64,000 bases of DNA from Candidatus Woesearchaeota archaeon (GTDB taxonomy: Archaea > Nanobdellota > Nanobdellia > Woesearchaeales > JABGXB01), in the NCBI GenBank assembly GCA_018675975.1, contig JABGXB010000002.1, forward strand, positions 62,001-126,000, in the 5' to 3' direction. A model generated the notes under the pieces. The model saw only the letters and a program-made list of their open reading frames with translations, was not told where the DNA came from and made no database searches. Below are positions 34,912 through 42,988 of this stretch, piece after piece; position 1 is the first letter of the stretch, and each line of letters opens with the position of its first letter. The position numbers and the translations under genes were made by a program.

Positions 34912-36364
34912 GACTTTGTTCTGATTTTCCCAAACCCCATTTATCATAAACAGTATATTCCATTCCTTTAAAAGTCATAGTTTTTGGCTTGCCTCTTTTT
35001 TCTAACATTTCTTTTAATACTTTTTCTTTTTCATATATTTTTTCAAAATTTTCAATTGATTTTTTTCGCGTCTCTTCAGCCATATACATAATAAAACGAT
35101 CAAAAGCTGGATTTAAATCATATTGAACAAAGAAGTATGTAGATTCTATATGTGTTTCAAAATTTTTTTTATTATCTTCATACTTTTTTGAATTCGTATC
35201 AAGAATAGATCTTGCAACAGTTCTAGGATTAAAATATGCAGTTATTGCCATATGCTTATCCCCTTCAAAGTAATTAGTATATGCTTTAAGCTTAGCAATT
35301 TCTAATCTTTGATTTATATTTTTACCATAATCACCATCAACAAATTCATACACTGTTGACTTTTTTCTTTCAAATTCTTGTTTAGCTTCTACTTTTTTTA
35401 ATTTTAGTTCATAACTACCATTATGAATAAATGTACCGATTGCAAATGATGCAGCTAATCCAATTTTCCCCCATCTTTTTAAAATATTAATTGGCTTTTT
35501 AGATTCATACATTTTATGTGCTTTATTTATTACATCAATTAATTCTTTTGAATCCTTTACACGTTTTTCTTTTTTACACAATAATTTTTTTAATAAAAAA
35601 CTATAATGTGAATTTAAATGTTCAATTTTTTTAAAAATAATATCATCCCAATATTCACTTAAAGAATTAACTTTTATTTTTGCCTCTTCTTCATTAAAAA
35701 ATTCTCCTTCGAATAATTTTCTTCCAGTAATTACATGATATAATGTTGCACCAAAGGAATAAAAATCACATTGTTTTGTTGCCACATTATTTTCATCAAA
35801 AAGTTCTGGAGCTCTATAATGAATATCTCCAATTTGACCAATTGCATTATCTTCTAATTGAGATCCTTCAAAATCAGTTAATTTATATGCGCCCTTTACA
35901 TAACCAATATTTTCAGGTTTTATGTCTGCATGAATCCAACCACTTTTTTCATCACTAGTTACCACATTATTATGCAAATCATTTATTCCATTTGTAATAT
36001 CTTTAATAAAATCAAAAATATCTTCTGTTTTATTTAATTTTAATTGATTAAGAGTACATTCAACTCTTTCTTCTACAATTACAGGAATATTTTCTACTTT
36101 ATCTAAATAATTAAAAACTAAATTTGCAAAAGATCTTCCATGCCCACCAAGCGTTCCTGCATAAATTAAATCAGAATTTGATAAATCCCTATTACCATAT
36201 TGAATTTGGGCAGTATCTTTTCTATTTTGAAACTTTAATACCAATTTACTTCCATCAAATCGTTTAACAGGTTGAATAATTTTCCAATTACCTTGAATAA
36301 ATTCCCCATCTTTTTCAAAACCCAATTTTTCAACAAATGAGTCTAATTTTTGCTCTAAATTCAT
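34889..36364 (-). CDS. Atypical Ser/Thr protein kinase with membrane helix
   Basis: 491 residues. An N-terminal protein kinase domain (about 1-290) has KLVLKF (candidate nucleotide-binding Lys), the catalytic loop WIHADIKPEN, a metal-binding segment LTDFEGS where DFG is DFE, and the YRAPEL and DFYSFGATLYHV blocks. HAD instead of HRD makes it a non-RD kinase that does not need activation-loop phosphorylation. A helix at about 303-320 (WGKIGLAASFAIGTFIHN) spans the membrane, followed by a roughly 170-residue domain outside, suggesting a receptor-like kinase with an unknown ligand. Confidence 0.85.
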   Translation of the reverse strand: MNLEQKLDSFVEKLGFEKDGEFIQGNWKIIQPVKRFDGSKLVLKFQNRKDTAQIQYGNRDLSNSDLIYAGTLGGHGRSFANLVFNYLDKVENIPVIVEERVECTLNQLKLNKTEDIFDFIKDITNGINDLHNNVVTSDEKSGWIHADIKPENIGYVKGAYKLTDFEGSQLEDNAIGQIGDIHYRAPELFDENNVATKQCDFYSFGATLYHVITGRKLFEGEFFNEEEAKIKVNSLSEYWDDIIFKKIEHLNSHYSFLLKKLLCKKEKRVKDSKELIDVINKAHKMYESKKPINILKRWGKIGLAASFAIGTFIHNGSYELKLKKVEAKQEFERKKSTVYEFVDGDYGKNINQRLEIAKLKAYTNYFEGDKHMAITAYFNPRTVARSILDTNSKKYEDNKKNFETHIESTYFFVQYDLNPAFDRFIMYMAEETRKKSIENFEKIYEKEKVLKEMLEKRGKPKTMTFKGMEYTVYDKWGLGKSEQSPNIQNPF

Positions 36365-36400
36365 CTAGAGTAGAATCATTAATTATTTATAAAGAATTCT

Positions 36401-37051
36401 TTATTTTTTTAATTCACAGGTTCTATTAATATAGCCCTTTAATAATAATCTACCCATATCAGATAATTTTACATATAAATTTTTACTCTCTTCTTTTGTT
36501 TCAACTAATCTAAAATCAATTAAGCCCTTATATTTATAATTTCCATTTATATGATAGGATAATAAAGATATGGATAGTTTAGATAATTTAGATAATTGTT
36601 GAAGAGAAACATAATCTTCATTTTCTAAATACTTTAATAATTTTAATTTATTTTCACTAAGTTCATTATAGTATGATAGTTTCATTATAGGCATTAACAT
36701 AACTTTATTATTCATTATACCAAATGCCTTTAAACCATTTGCATAAGAAGCAGATAGTGCTGCACAGGTACTATACTTATCACCACTTGCAACATTTACA
36801 AGTATATTATCAGAATCATAAGTTGAACAAATTTTTGCAAATACTTTAAATGTCTCTTCCATAATATTTTCAGAAATCGAAATTATTTTTGTTTCAATAG
36901 TTAAATATTCTAATTTTTTTTTAAGACTATGTGCATCTTTATTTCTACTTTTAGGAGTAATTAAAAATACCCGTTCAGTTGGAAATTCTTTTAATCCAAA
37001 AAATAAAGCCTTTAAATTATCTCCCACAGGAGCAATTAATGTATAACCCAT
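36401..37051 (-). CDS. CARF-winged-helix regulator (Csa3/DUF6293-like), no CRISPR nearby
   Basis: 216 residues. The N-terminal part (about 1-122) has a Rossmann-like fold with the ligand loop NVASGDKYSTCAALSASYANG, like CARF domains that bind cyclic oligoadenylates; the C-terminal part (about 132-210) is a winged helix (LQQLSKLSKLSISLLSYHI, FRLVETKEESKNLYV). No cas gene or repeat array lies in the window, so the role is probably chromosomal. The divergent gene pair begins 107 bases away, with a 17-base palindrome between. Confidence 0.73.
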   Translation of the reverse strand: MGYTLIAPVGDNLKALFFGLKEFPTERVFLITPKSRNKDAHSLKKKLEYLTIETKIISISENIMEETFKVFAKICSTYDSDNILVNVASGDKYSTCAALSASYANGLKAFGIMNNKVMLMPIMKLSYYNELSENKLKLLKYLENEDYVSLQQLSKLSKLSISLLSYHINGNYKYKGLIDFRLVETKEESKNLYVKLSDMGRLLLKGYINRTCELKK

Positions 37052-37096
37052 AATATGTTAAGACATAAATATATATTTAAATCTTTGGCTTAACTA

Positions 37097-37113
37097 TCAA
37101 AACTTTGTTTTGA
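37097..37113. promoter_or_regulatory. Palindromic candidate operator
   Basis: TCAAAACTTTGTTTTGA is a 7-base inverted repeat with a 3-base centre. It lies 16 bases before the TATA box of the 37158 gene and 46-62 bases before the CARF-wHTH start. Fourteen of its bases (AAACTTTGTTTTGA) recur upstream of tlpA. Confidence 0.5.
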
Positions 37114-37128
37114 ACATAATTACATATA

Positions 37129-37136
37129 TTTAAATA
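37129..37136 (+). promoter_or_regulatory. TATA-like box for 37158 gene
   Basis: TTTAAATA sits 29 bases before the ATG at 37158, directly downstream of the palindrome at 37097-37113; binding there could activate or occlude this promoter. Confidence 0.55.
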
Positions 37137-37157
37137 CATAATAAATCGAATATAAAT

Positions 37158-37622
37158 ATGACTAGAATGTATAATATTAAAAAAGCGTTTAAAAATGTTA
37201 ATACATTATTAATTGGAACATTTTCTTCATTAGTAATTGCATTTATAATGTTTTATTTTACTGATTTTGAATTAATAAAAATTAATTTAGGAATTGTTTA
37301 TGCAACCGCTCACATGTCATTAGAGATTTTAATTTCTGTTTTATTTGGATTAAATATAGGATTATTATGGACAAAATTAAAATATATTGGTGGTGTAAGT
37401 AAGACTACTACTGGTTCAACAGTAATTGGAAGTATCATGGGAATTTTAGTTTCTGGTTGTCCTGTATGTAGTATAACATTAGCTTCATATTTAGGTTTAG
37501 CTTCAATAATAGCAACATTTCCACTATTTGGTTTAGAATTAAAAATAATAGGGCTATTATTATTACTCTACAGCACAAATGATCTATCTAAAAATCTTTA
37601 CTCATGTAGTATAAAAAAATAA
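37158..37622 (+). CDS. Membrane protein with intramembrane CxxC
   Basis: 154 residues with four hydrophobic segments (about 18-38, 45-70, 83-105, 110-140). A conserved-looking SGCPVCSITLASYLGL places a CPVC redox pair inside or at the edge of a helix, suggesting electron or metal handling. The gene ends 1 base before the NDH-2-like gene and shares its promoter, so it may be a quinone- or thiol-linked partner of that enzyme. Family not named with confidence. Confidence 0.65.
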   Translation: MTRMYNIKKAFKNVNTLLIGTFSSLVIAFIMFYFTDFELIKINLGIVYATAHMSLEILISVLFGLNIGLLWTKLKYIGGVSKTTTGSTVIGSIMGILVSGCPVCSITLASYLGLASIIATFPLFGLELKIIGLLLLLYSTNDLSKNLYSCSIKK

Positions 37623-37623
37623 T

Positions 37624-38655
37624 ATGAAAACAATTATTATTATTGGAGGAGGATTTGCTGGTGCAAAATGTGCAAAAGATTTACAAAATAAATTTAATGT
37701 TATTCTAATTGATAATAAAAATTATTTTGAATTTACACCTAGTGTATTAAGAGTTTTAGTACATCCAGAACATGCAAATAAAATAGAATCTTTACATAAA
37801 AATTATTTAAAAAAAGCAGAAATAATAATTGAAAATGTAAAAGAAATAGATAAGGAATATGTATACTTAAAAAATAAAAAAATAAAATTTGACTATTTAA
37901 TTATTACTTCTGGATCTCAATATAAATTACCATTTAAACAAAAAAATTGTATAATGAATATGCGTTCACATAATTTAAAAAAATATAATTCTAAAATAAA
38001 AGATTCTAAAAAAATATTAATAATTGGAGGAGGGGTAGTCGGAGTTGAAATTGCTAGCGAAATTGTTGAAAAATATAATAATAAAAATATTACAATAGTT
38101 CAAAATAATAATGAACTAATGCCTAGAAATAATAATAAAACAAAAGAAAATATCAAAACATATTTAGAAAAAAATAATATTAAATTAATATTTAATAATA
38201 AAATAATAGATTCAAAAAACAATACATATTATTTTAATGATGGAAAAAAAATAAATACGGATTTAGCATTTTATTGTACTGGAATAAAACCAAATTATGA
38301 TTTTATGAAAAAAACATTTTCAAAATATATAAATAAAAATCATTTTGTAGATGTAAATGAATATTTACAATTAAAAGATCACAAAAATATTTTTATCGGT
38401 GGGGATATTGCTAATATAAATGAAGAAAAATTAGCACAAAATGCTGAAAAACATGCAGAAATTATTTGTAAAAATATTATTAATTTAGAAAAAAATAAAT
38501 TATTAAAAAAATATAAATCTAAAAAAAGAATAATGGTTATTAGCCTTGGTGAAAAAATTGGAATTGCTGAATATAAAAAATATTCTTTAATTGGAAAAAT
38601 TCCAGCAATTATGAAAAAATTTATTGAATATAAAACAATGAAAAATTATAAATAA
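37624..38655 (+). CDS. NDH-2/FSP1-like NADH:acceptor oxidoreductase
   Basis: 343-residue FAD protein transferring electrons from NADH, probably to a quinone or similar acceptor at the membrane. It contains IIIGGGFAGAKCAKDL (FAD), the YFEFTPSVLRVL block typical of the AIFM2/Ndh group, a second Rossmann IIGGGVVGVEIASEI, FYCTGIKPN and FIGGDIANI. It is shorter than bacterial Ndh and lacks a clear C-terminal membrane anchor; a Lys-rich tail could bind the membrane. Cotranscribed with the CxxC membrane protein. Confidence 0.88.
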   Translation: MKTIIIIGGGFAGAKCAKDLQNKFNVILIDNKNYFEFTPSVLRVLVHPEHANKIESLHKNYLKKAEIIIENVKEIDKEYVYLKNKKIKFDYLIITSGSQYKLPFKQKNCIMNMRSHNLKKYNSKIKDSKKILIIGGGVVGVEIASEIVEKYNNKNITIVQNNNELMPRNNNKTKENIKTYLEKNNIKLIFNNKIIDSKNNTYYFNDGKKINTDLAFYCTGIKPNYDFMKKTFSKYINKNHFVDVNEYLQLKDHKNIFIGGDIANINEEKLAQNAEKHAEIICKNIINLEKNKLLKKYKSKKRIMVISLGEKIGIAEYKKYSLIGKIPAIMKKFIEYKTMKNYK

Positions 38656-39243
38656 TTATAATCTGTTTTGAACATACCATTCTTTAAACATTACATGATA
38701 GGGATTATTATCACATCTATTTAAACTATAATATTCATCCCTATCTAATTCTGCTAAAGTCCTATCAGTTTTTATAGGAACAAATAATTTTGCAAGATTA
38801 GACCAAACCCATTCTCTGTCTAAACCTCTTTCTTCTGTAGCAATACGTCCAGATTCTCTATCACAAAAAACAACAGGTTCATCTAATAATTCATCCATAT
38901 AAGAAATTGCATGTTGCCAATAACAAAATCTATTTTGTGGCTTTAATTTTTTCATTCTCTCCAATAACCAAGCATTTCCTTTTTCCATTAAATCTTTTAC
39001 TTTTGAACCAGGATACTTATTTAATGCAGGAATATAGAAACCAGCATCTAAACAAATTACTGGAAGGTCATATTTTCGATATGCTTCAATAACTTTTTGT
39101 TTAGATATTTCTTTAACATGTAATGAATGATCTTCTTCAAAATCAAAATCAATTCTTTCTAATTGAGTTCCATCTATATTTAATCGATTTTGTAAAGAAT
39201 CTACCTTTTGTTGTTTAGAAGTAACATAATAAATTGTTTTCAT
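38656..39243 (-). CDS. Ham1/RdgB-like NTP pyrophosphatase
   Basis: 195-residue ITPase-family protein, expected to hydrolyse non-canonical purine NTPs to monophosphates. The N-terminal YVTSKQQKVDSLQ matches TSNxxKxxE, CLDAGFYIPALNKYPGSKV matches the EDSGL/PG block, and the C-terminal LFVPIKTDRTLAELDRDE matches the FxPxGxxKTFAEM block. The central VVFCDRESGRIA agrees too. The family's usual VEDSGL glutamate is Leu here, so activity is likely but not certain. A more divergent paralogue is at 19905-20531. Confidence 0.78.
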   Translation of the reverse strand: MKTIYYVTSKQQKVDSLQNRLNIDGTQLERIDFDFEEDHSLHVKEISKQKVIEAYRKYDLPVICLDAGFYIPALNKYPGSKVKDLMEKGNAWLLERMKKLKPQNRFCYWQHAISYMDELLDEPVVFCDRESGRIATEERGLDREWVWSNLAKLFVPIKTDRTLAELDRDEYYSLNRCDNNPYHVMFKEWYVQNRL

Positions 39244-39299
39244 AAATTAAGAAACAAATAATTATTAATAAATAAAACTGATTACAATATAGTGACAAA

Positions 39300-39968
39300 T
39301 TATAATACTTTCATTTTTCTTTTTTTATGCCAATTATAAATTGGTACAAGTGACATTAAAATTATTATTAATACTACTACAAATAATATTTTTAATGGAT
39401 CAAAATCTTGTGTTAATAAAGTACCCGAATAAACAAAAATAGTAGTACCAGGAATTATTCCAATTAAAGTTCCTAAAAAATAATCTTTAAATTTTAATTT
39501 TGTTAAACCAAGTCCAAAATTTAATCCATTAAAAGGAAATAAAGGAATGAATCTTAAAAATAATGTAACAATTAAACCCTTATGTTCCATTTGTTCATTA
39601 TAAGACATTAATTTTGTAAATTTATCTTTTAATAAATTATGACAGAAATCATGACCCAACCATTTTGCAATAAAAAAAGCAATTGATGCACCTATTGTTG
39701 CACCGATAACTACCCACAAAGTTCCAAAAAAAGTTCCAAATAATGCACCAGCTAAGATTGTAAAAGGTGTTCCTGGTAACATTAATACCGTTACTAAAAT
39801 ATAAATTGCAATAAAAATTAAAATACCAAAAGAACCAGAATTTTTAATTAATAAATTAACTTTTTCAATTGAAAAATTATCCCCAACTGGAGTATAAATA
39901 CTAATTAAAATTAAACTGATTATTATTATAATCAATAAACCAAACTTTAAATTTTTTTTATTTATCAT
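39300..39968 (-). CDS. TVP38/TMEM64 (DedA-like) membrane protein
   Basis: 222 residues with about five helices. The central GTPFTILAGALFGTFFGTLWVV and FLRFIPLFPFNGLNFGLGLTKLKF blocks, with ITKIPGT-like IGIIPGTTIFVYSG, are diagnostic of the SNARE-associated Golgi/VTT domain family, which flips or transports lipids. Its ATG overlaps the stop of the glycosyltransferase gene by 4 bases; such pairs occur widely with selenodomain-associated transferases. Confidence 0.88.
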   Translation of the reverse strand: MINKKNLKFGLLIIIIISLILISIYTPVGDNFSIEKVNLLIKNSGSFGILIFIAIYILVTVLMLPGTPFTILAGALFGTFFGTLWVVIGATIGASIAFFIAKWLGHDFCHNLLKDKFTKLMSYNEQMEHKGLIVTLFLRFIPLFPFNGLNFGLGLTKLKFKDYFLGTLIGIIPGTTIFVYSGTLLTQDFDPLKILFVVVLIIILMSLVPIYNWHKKRKMKVL

Positions 39969-40636
39969 TTTATTAATTTATACAACTTTAATGAAAAATT
40001 TGTAAATCCAATTAAATAAGTTAATACAATAAAAAACATTACAAAATGTGTATATATAATACCATGTTCGTAAAACCTTCGAGACGAGGTTATTATTTTT
40101 TGATCTATTATTTTATTTTTCATCATTTTTTTTAATTTTAAACTTATATTCAAATCTTCAAAGGGCAAATTTTCATTAAATCCACCAACATCATTAAATA
40201 AATTTTTAGTAATAAACATTGCTTGATCACCAAAAACTAAATTTAATATTTTTGCTCTTATATTACTAGTAAACTCTATTATTCTAAAATATAACTTTGA
40301 ACTATCAAAACTTAATTTGAAACAACCCCATGTATTTTTATCCATATTTTTTAATACATCCAAATCAATATTACTAATATCTGAATCAGCATGTAAAAAA
40401 AGAAATATATTTCCCGTCGATAAAAATGCCCCTTTATTTAATTGTTTAGCTCTTCCTTTTTCACCAAATATAGTTTTGATATTTTTATAATCATTTAGTT
40501 TATCAAAATAATCTTTATTTGCACTTTCAACAATCGTTATTTGACAATGAATATTCTTTTCATTTAATTGATTAATTAATTTAATTACATTTTGTCCATC
40601 ATTATAAGATGGTATTATAATACTTAATTCATTCAT
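39965..40636 (-). CDS. Glycosyltransferase family 2 (TIGR04283-like)
   Basis: 223 residues. GT-A start ELSIIIPSYNDGQNV, then KGRAKQLNKGAFLSTGNIFLFLHADSD with the metal-binding DxD-type HADSD, FGDQAMFITK and a final membrane helix (HFVMFFIVLTYLIGFTNFSL). This matches the transferase 2 group often linked to TVP38-type membrane proteins. A lipid-linked sugar transfer is plausible. Upstream lies a 183-base gap with nested inverted repeats. Confidence 0.86.
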   Translation of the reverse strand: MNELSIIIPSYNDGQNVIKLINQLNEKNIHCQITIVESANKDYFDKLNDYKNIKTIFGEKGRAKQLNKGAFLSTGNIFLFLHADSDISNIDLDVLKNMDKNTWGCFKLSFDSSKLYFRIIEFTSNIRAKILNLVFGDQAMFITKNLFNDVGGFNENLPFEDLNISLKLKKMMKNKIIDQKIITSSRRFYEHGIIYTHFVMFFIVLTYLIGFTNFSLKLYKLIK

Positions 40637-40668
40637 ATTTCTTATTTTGATTTATAATTTAAAAGTCT

Positions 40669-40741
40669 TTTTGAATTTGCAAATTTATACATATTTTAAA
40701 GATACAAAAAATGTATCAATAAAATCTATGCAAATTCAAAA
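40669..40741. repeat. Nested inverted repeats between two minus-strand genes
   Basis: Twelve-base arms TTTTGAATTTGC (40669-40680) and GCAAATTCAAAA (40730-40741) flank a 49-base loop that itself holds a perfect 6-base hairpin GATACA-AAAAA-TGTATC (40701-40717). It sits in a 183-base intergenic region otherwise without features and could be a processed RNA structure, terminator or operator. Confidence 0.5.
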
Positions 40742-40819
40742 GGCAAGCATACTATTATATTAATGTTAAAATTAATAATGATTAGTTTATAACTTCAAAA
40801 TAAAATTTTAAAAATAAAA

Positions 40820-41656
40820 TCAATTATTAAAAAAATAATTTAACATACCAAAAATAGAAAATATAATTAAATAATTAAAACCAAACAAATTTATTGTAAA
40901 TTCATTAAATAATAATTGACTAAATAAATATTGATCTTTTACTAAAATAATTAAACCTAATAAATTTCTAAATACTAATAATAAACTAAAAGCCAATCCA
41001 ATATAATAATATGTTAATATTGGTTTAGATTCAAAATAATTTTTTATCCACTTTGCATGCATTAAACAAGGCAATCCTAATAATAAAGATAAAAATAAAT
41101 AAATTTCAAAATTATTAGAAAAAATATTTACAGGATTATATATTAATAATGCAGAATTTAAATTATTAGATGAAAATATATCAAACCACTTCAAAAATAA
41201 AAATTTAATTAAATCAAAAATATAAATTGAGACAAACATACATAAAAATGCATAAACAAATTTCCAATATGTTTTGTATTTGAATAATAAATAATAACCA
41301 GATATAAAAAAACAATTGACTAATAATAAAAAAGGCATAGTAAAATAACTATATACTAAATTCTCTAATGTAAATGGTGAAATTACAGAGAATATGGTCC
41401 AAATTAATGCAAAAAATAATGAAAATGTAAATATATTTTTATTTTTAAAAAATGTATAATATATTAAAACAAATAATATAATCAATAAATTTGATATCAA
41501 AGGAATTATTTCAGATTGAGAATTTAATAAAAGAAATTTAATTAAAAATATATAAGTTATAAAAAATAAAAATACAATTAATACTTCATCTTTTGTTAAA
41601 TTCCAATTATCATAAAAATATTTTCTAGAATCCCTATATAATGTTTTAAGTGTCAT
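40820..41656 (-). CDS. Polytopic membrane protein of unknown family
   Basis: 278 residues with roughly eight hydrophobic helices after a charged N-terminus (TLYRDSRKYFYDNWNLTKDE). No channel, transporter or enzyme motif is recognised. Some resemblance to YIP1-type archaeal membrane proteins is possible (helix arrangement), but no motif supports it. It is 41 bases downstream of the superoxide dismutase gene. Confidence 0.6.
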   Translation of the reverse strand: MTLKTLYRDSRKYFYDNWNLTKDEVLIVFLFFITYIFLIKFLLLNSQSEIIPLISNLLIILFVLIYYTFFKNKNIFTFSLFFALIWTIFSVISPFTLENLVYSYFTMPFLLLVNCFFISGYYLLFKYKTYWKFVYAFLCMFVSIYIFDLIKFLFLKWFDIFSSNNLNSALLIYNPVNIFSNNFEIYLFLSLLLGLPCLMHAKWIKNYFESKPILTYYYIGLAFSLLLVFRNLLGLIILVKDQYLFSQLLFNEFTINLFGFNYLIIFSIFGMLNYFFNN

Positions 41657-41697
41657 AAGAAAAAAAAAGAAAAATTAGTTTTTAAACATTGCTAAAA

Positions 41698-42279
41698 TTA
41701 AAATAATTTATCTAATCTTCCATTTACAATATCCCAATTAATATTCAGTAAAAATGCATTTAGATAATTAACTTTTTTAGTACCATAATCAATCATAAAA
41801 GCATGTTCCCAACAATCTAATGCCAAAATAATTTCTTGATCCACTGGCAACCCAATATGATGTTCATACATAATATAAGTATGTAATTTATTTGTTTGTT
41901 TATTTAATGTTAATACTACCCAACCAGGTGTACTAACGGCAGAACTCTTTAAATCTAATTCAAAATTTTCCCATGATCCAAAAGAATCATTTATCATTTG
42001 TTTTAATTTTTCACTAGCATTTCCACTTGAACCCAAATTTTCAAAATATTTTTCATGAAGAAAAACTCCATTAAAAGCAATAGCTTCTCTTCTTTTAAGT
42101 TCAGAAAATTCACCAAAACTATAATTTGAAAGAGATTTATCCACATTTTGCAATTTTTCTGTAATTTCATTTAGTTTTTTTACATAACCCGCATATAAAC
42201 CAAAATGAGCTTCTAATTGATTATCGGAAATTCCGTCTACATTACCTAATAAATTATTAAAATTTTTAACTTCAAACAT
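41698..42279 (-). CDS. sodA: Iron/manganese superoxide dismutase
   Basis: 193-residue enzyme converting superoxide to peroxide and oxygen. All four metal ligands are visible in context: HFGLYAGYV, FLHEKYF, and LDCWEHAF (Asp and His). The sequence around GWVVLTLNKQTNKL fits the family, with some divergence from the usual GSGWxWL. The ATG at 42279 is chosen because GGTGAT precedes it by 4 bases; the ORF-track start at 42291 is a TTG within that ribosome site. It indicates exposure to oxygen. Confidence 0.92.
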   Translation of the reverse strand: MFEVKNFNNLLGNVDGISDNQLEAHFGLYAGYVKKLNEITEKLQNVDKSLSNYSFGEFSELKRREAIAFNGVFLHEKYFENLGSSGNASEKLKQMINDSFGSWENFELDLKSSAVSTPGWVVLTLNKQTNKLHTYIMYEHHIGLPVDQEIILALDCWEHAFMIDYGTKKVNYLNAFLLNINWDIVNGRLDKLF

Positions 42280-42379
42280 AAATATCACCAAATTTAGTTT
42301 TTTTCATTTATTTATAAAATAATTTATTAAAAATGTTTATAAATAAATAAAGTTACTCATATTCCCCCGCAAGTATAAA

Positions 42380-42988
42380 ATGATCGAAAAAAATATATCA
42401 AACAAAGCACTAATGAAATTTTATAAACATTTCATAAAAAAAAGTATTAATCAATTGTATAAAAGTAAAGGTAAAAATACTAGAATTTTTTTTGATACTT
42501 GTGCAATTTTAAAATTATATAATCATTATGGTTCAGATATATTAAAATCTAACAAACCTCACAATATGCCAGAATATATTATTACTAATCAAGTATTAGA
42601 AGAATTAGAAAATCAAAAATTAAGTAGACGTAAAAATGATAAAGGTAGATTACTTTGCCCATATGAATTAATGAATGCAGTTTATTCAAGAATTGGGGAG
42701 GAAAGTTTATTAGTACTTCCGACATTTGTAAAACCCGAACAATTAAATCAAATGAAATCAGTTGCAGATGAATTATCAAATAATAAAAGAATTTCAGAAG
42801 CAGATGCAAGTTTAATTATTGCGACAAGAGATGTTTTTGAAAAAGGAAAAAATCAATTTATTATAAGTTCAGATAGTGATTTATTAACATTGATGTATGA
42901 ACAAAAAAAAAATAGAAATATAATCACTGCAGGTATTATTACACCAGAATTATATAGACTAACGAGCGAAGCAAATGGTTTTTATTAA
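42380..42988 (+). CDS. PIN-domain ribonuclease-like protein
   Basis: 202 residues. PIN acidic residues are in RIFFDTCAILKLY, QVLEELENQKLS, SEADASLIIATRD and ISSDSDLLTLM, giving the usual Asp-Glu-Asp-Asp set, so nuclease activity is likely. It has an N-terminal basic extension (HFIKKSINQLYKSKGK). No antitoxin gene is upstream; instead it overlaps an RNA ligase gene by 14 bases, implying coupled translation and a linked function in RNA cleavage and repair. Confidence 0.82.
   Translation: MIEKNISNKALMKFYKHFIKKSINQLYKSKGKNTRIFFDTCAILKLYNHYGSDILKSNKPHNMPEYIITNQVLEELENQKLSRRKNDKGRLLCPYELMNAVYSRIGEESLLVLPTFVKPEQLNQMKSVADELSNNKRISEADASLIIATRDVFEKGKNQFIISSDSDLLTLMYEQKKNRNIITAGIITPELYRLTSEANGFY

Noticed and set aside
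36401-37051. Evidence of a CRISPR-Cas locus
   Set aside because: The CARF-wHTH protein stands alone; no cas genes or repeat arrays were found anywhere in the window.
40301-40320. TCAAA-N6-TTTGA site at ACTATCAAAACTTAATTTGA
   Set aside because: It lies inside the glycosyltransferase coding sequence and is expected by chance at this composition.
42380-42988. VapC toxin of a VapBC module
   Set aside because: The protein is longer than typical VapC, has no adjacent antitoxin gene, and is coupled to an RNA ligase instead.
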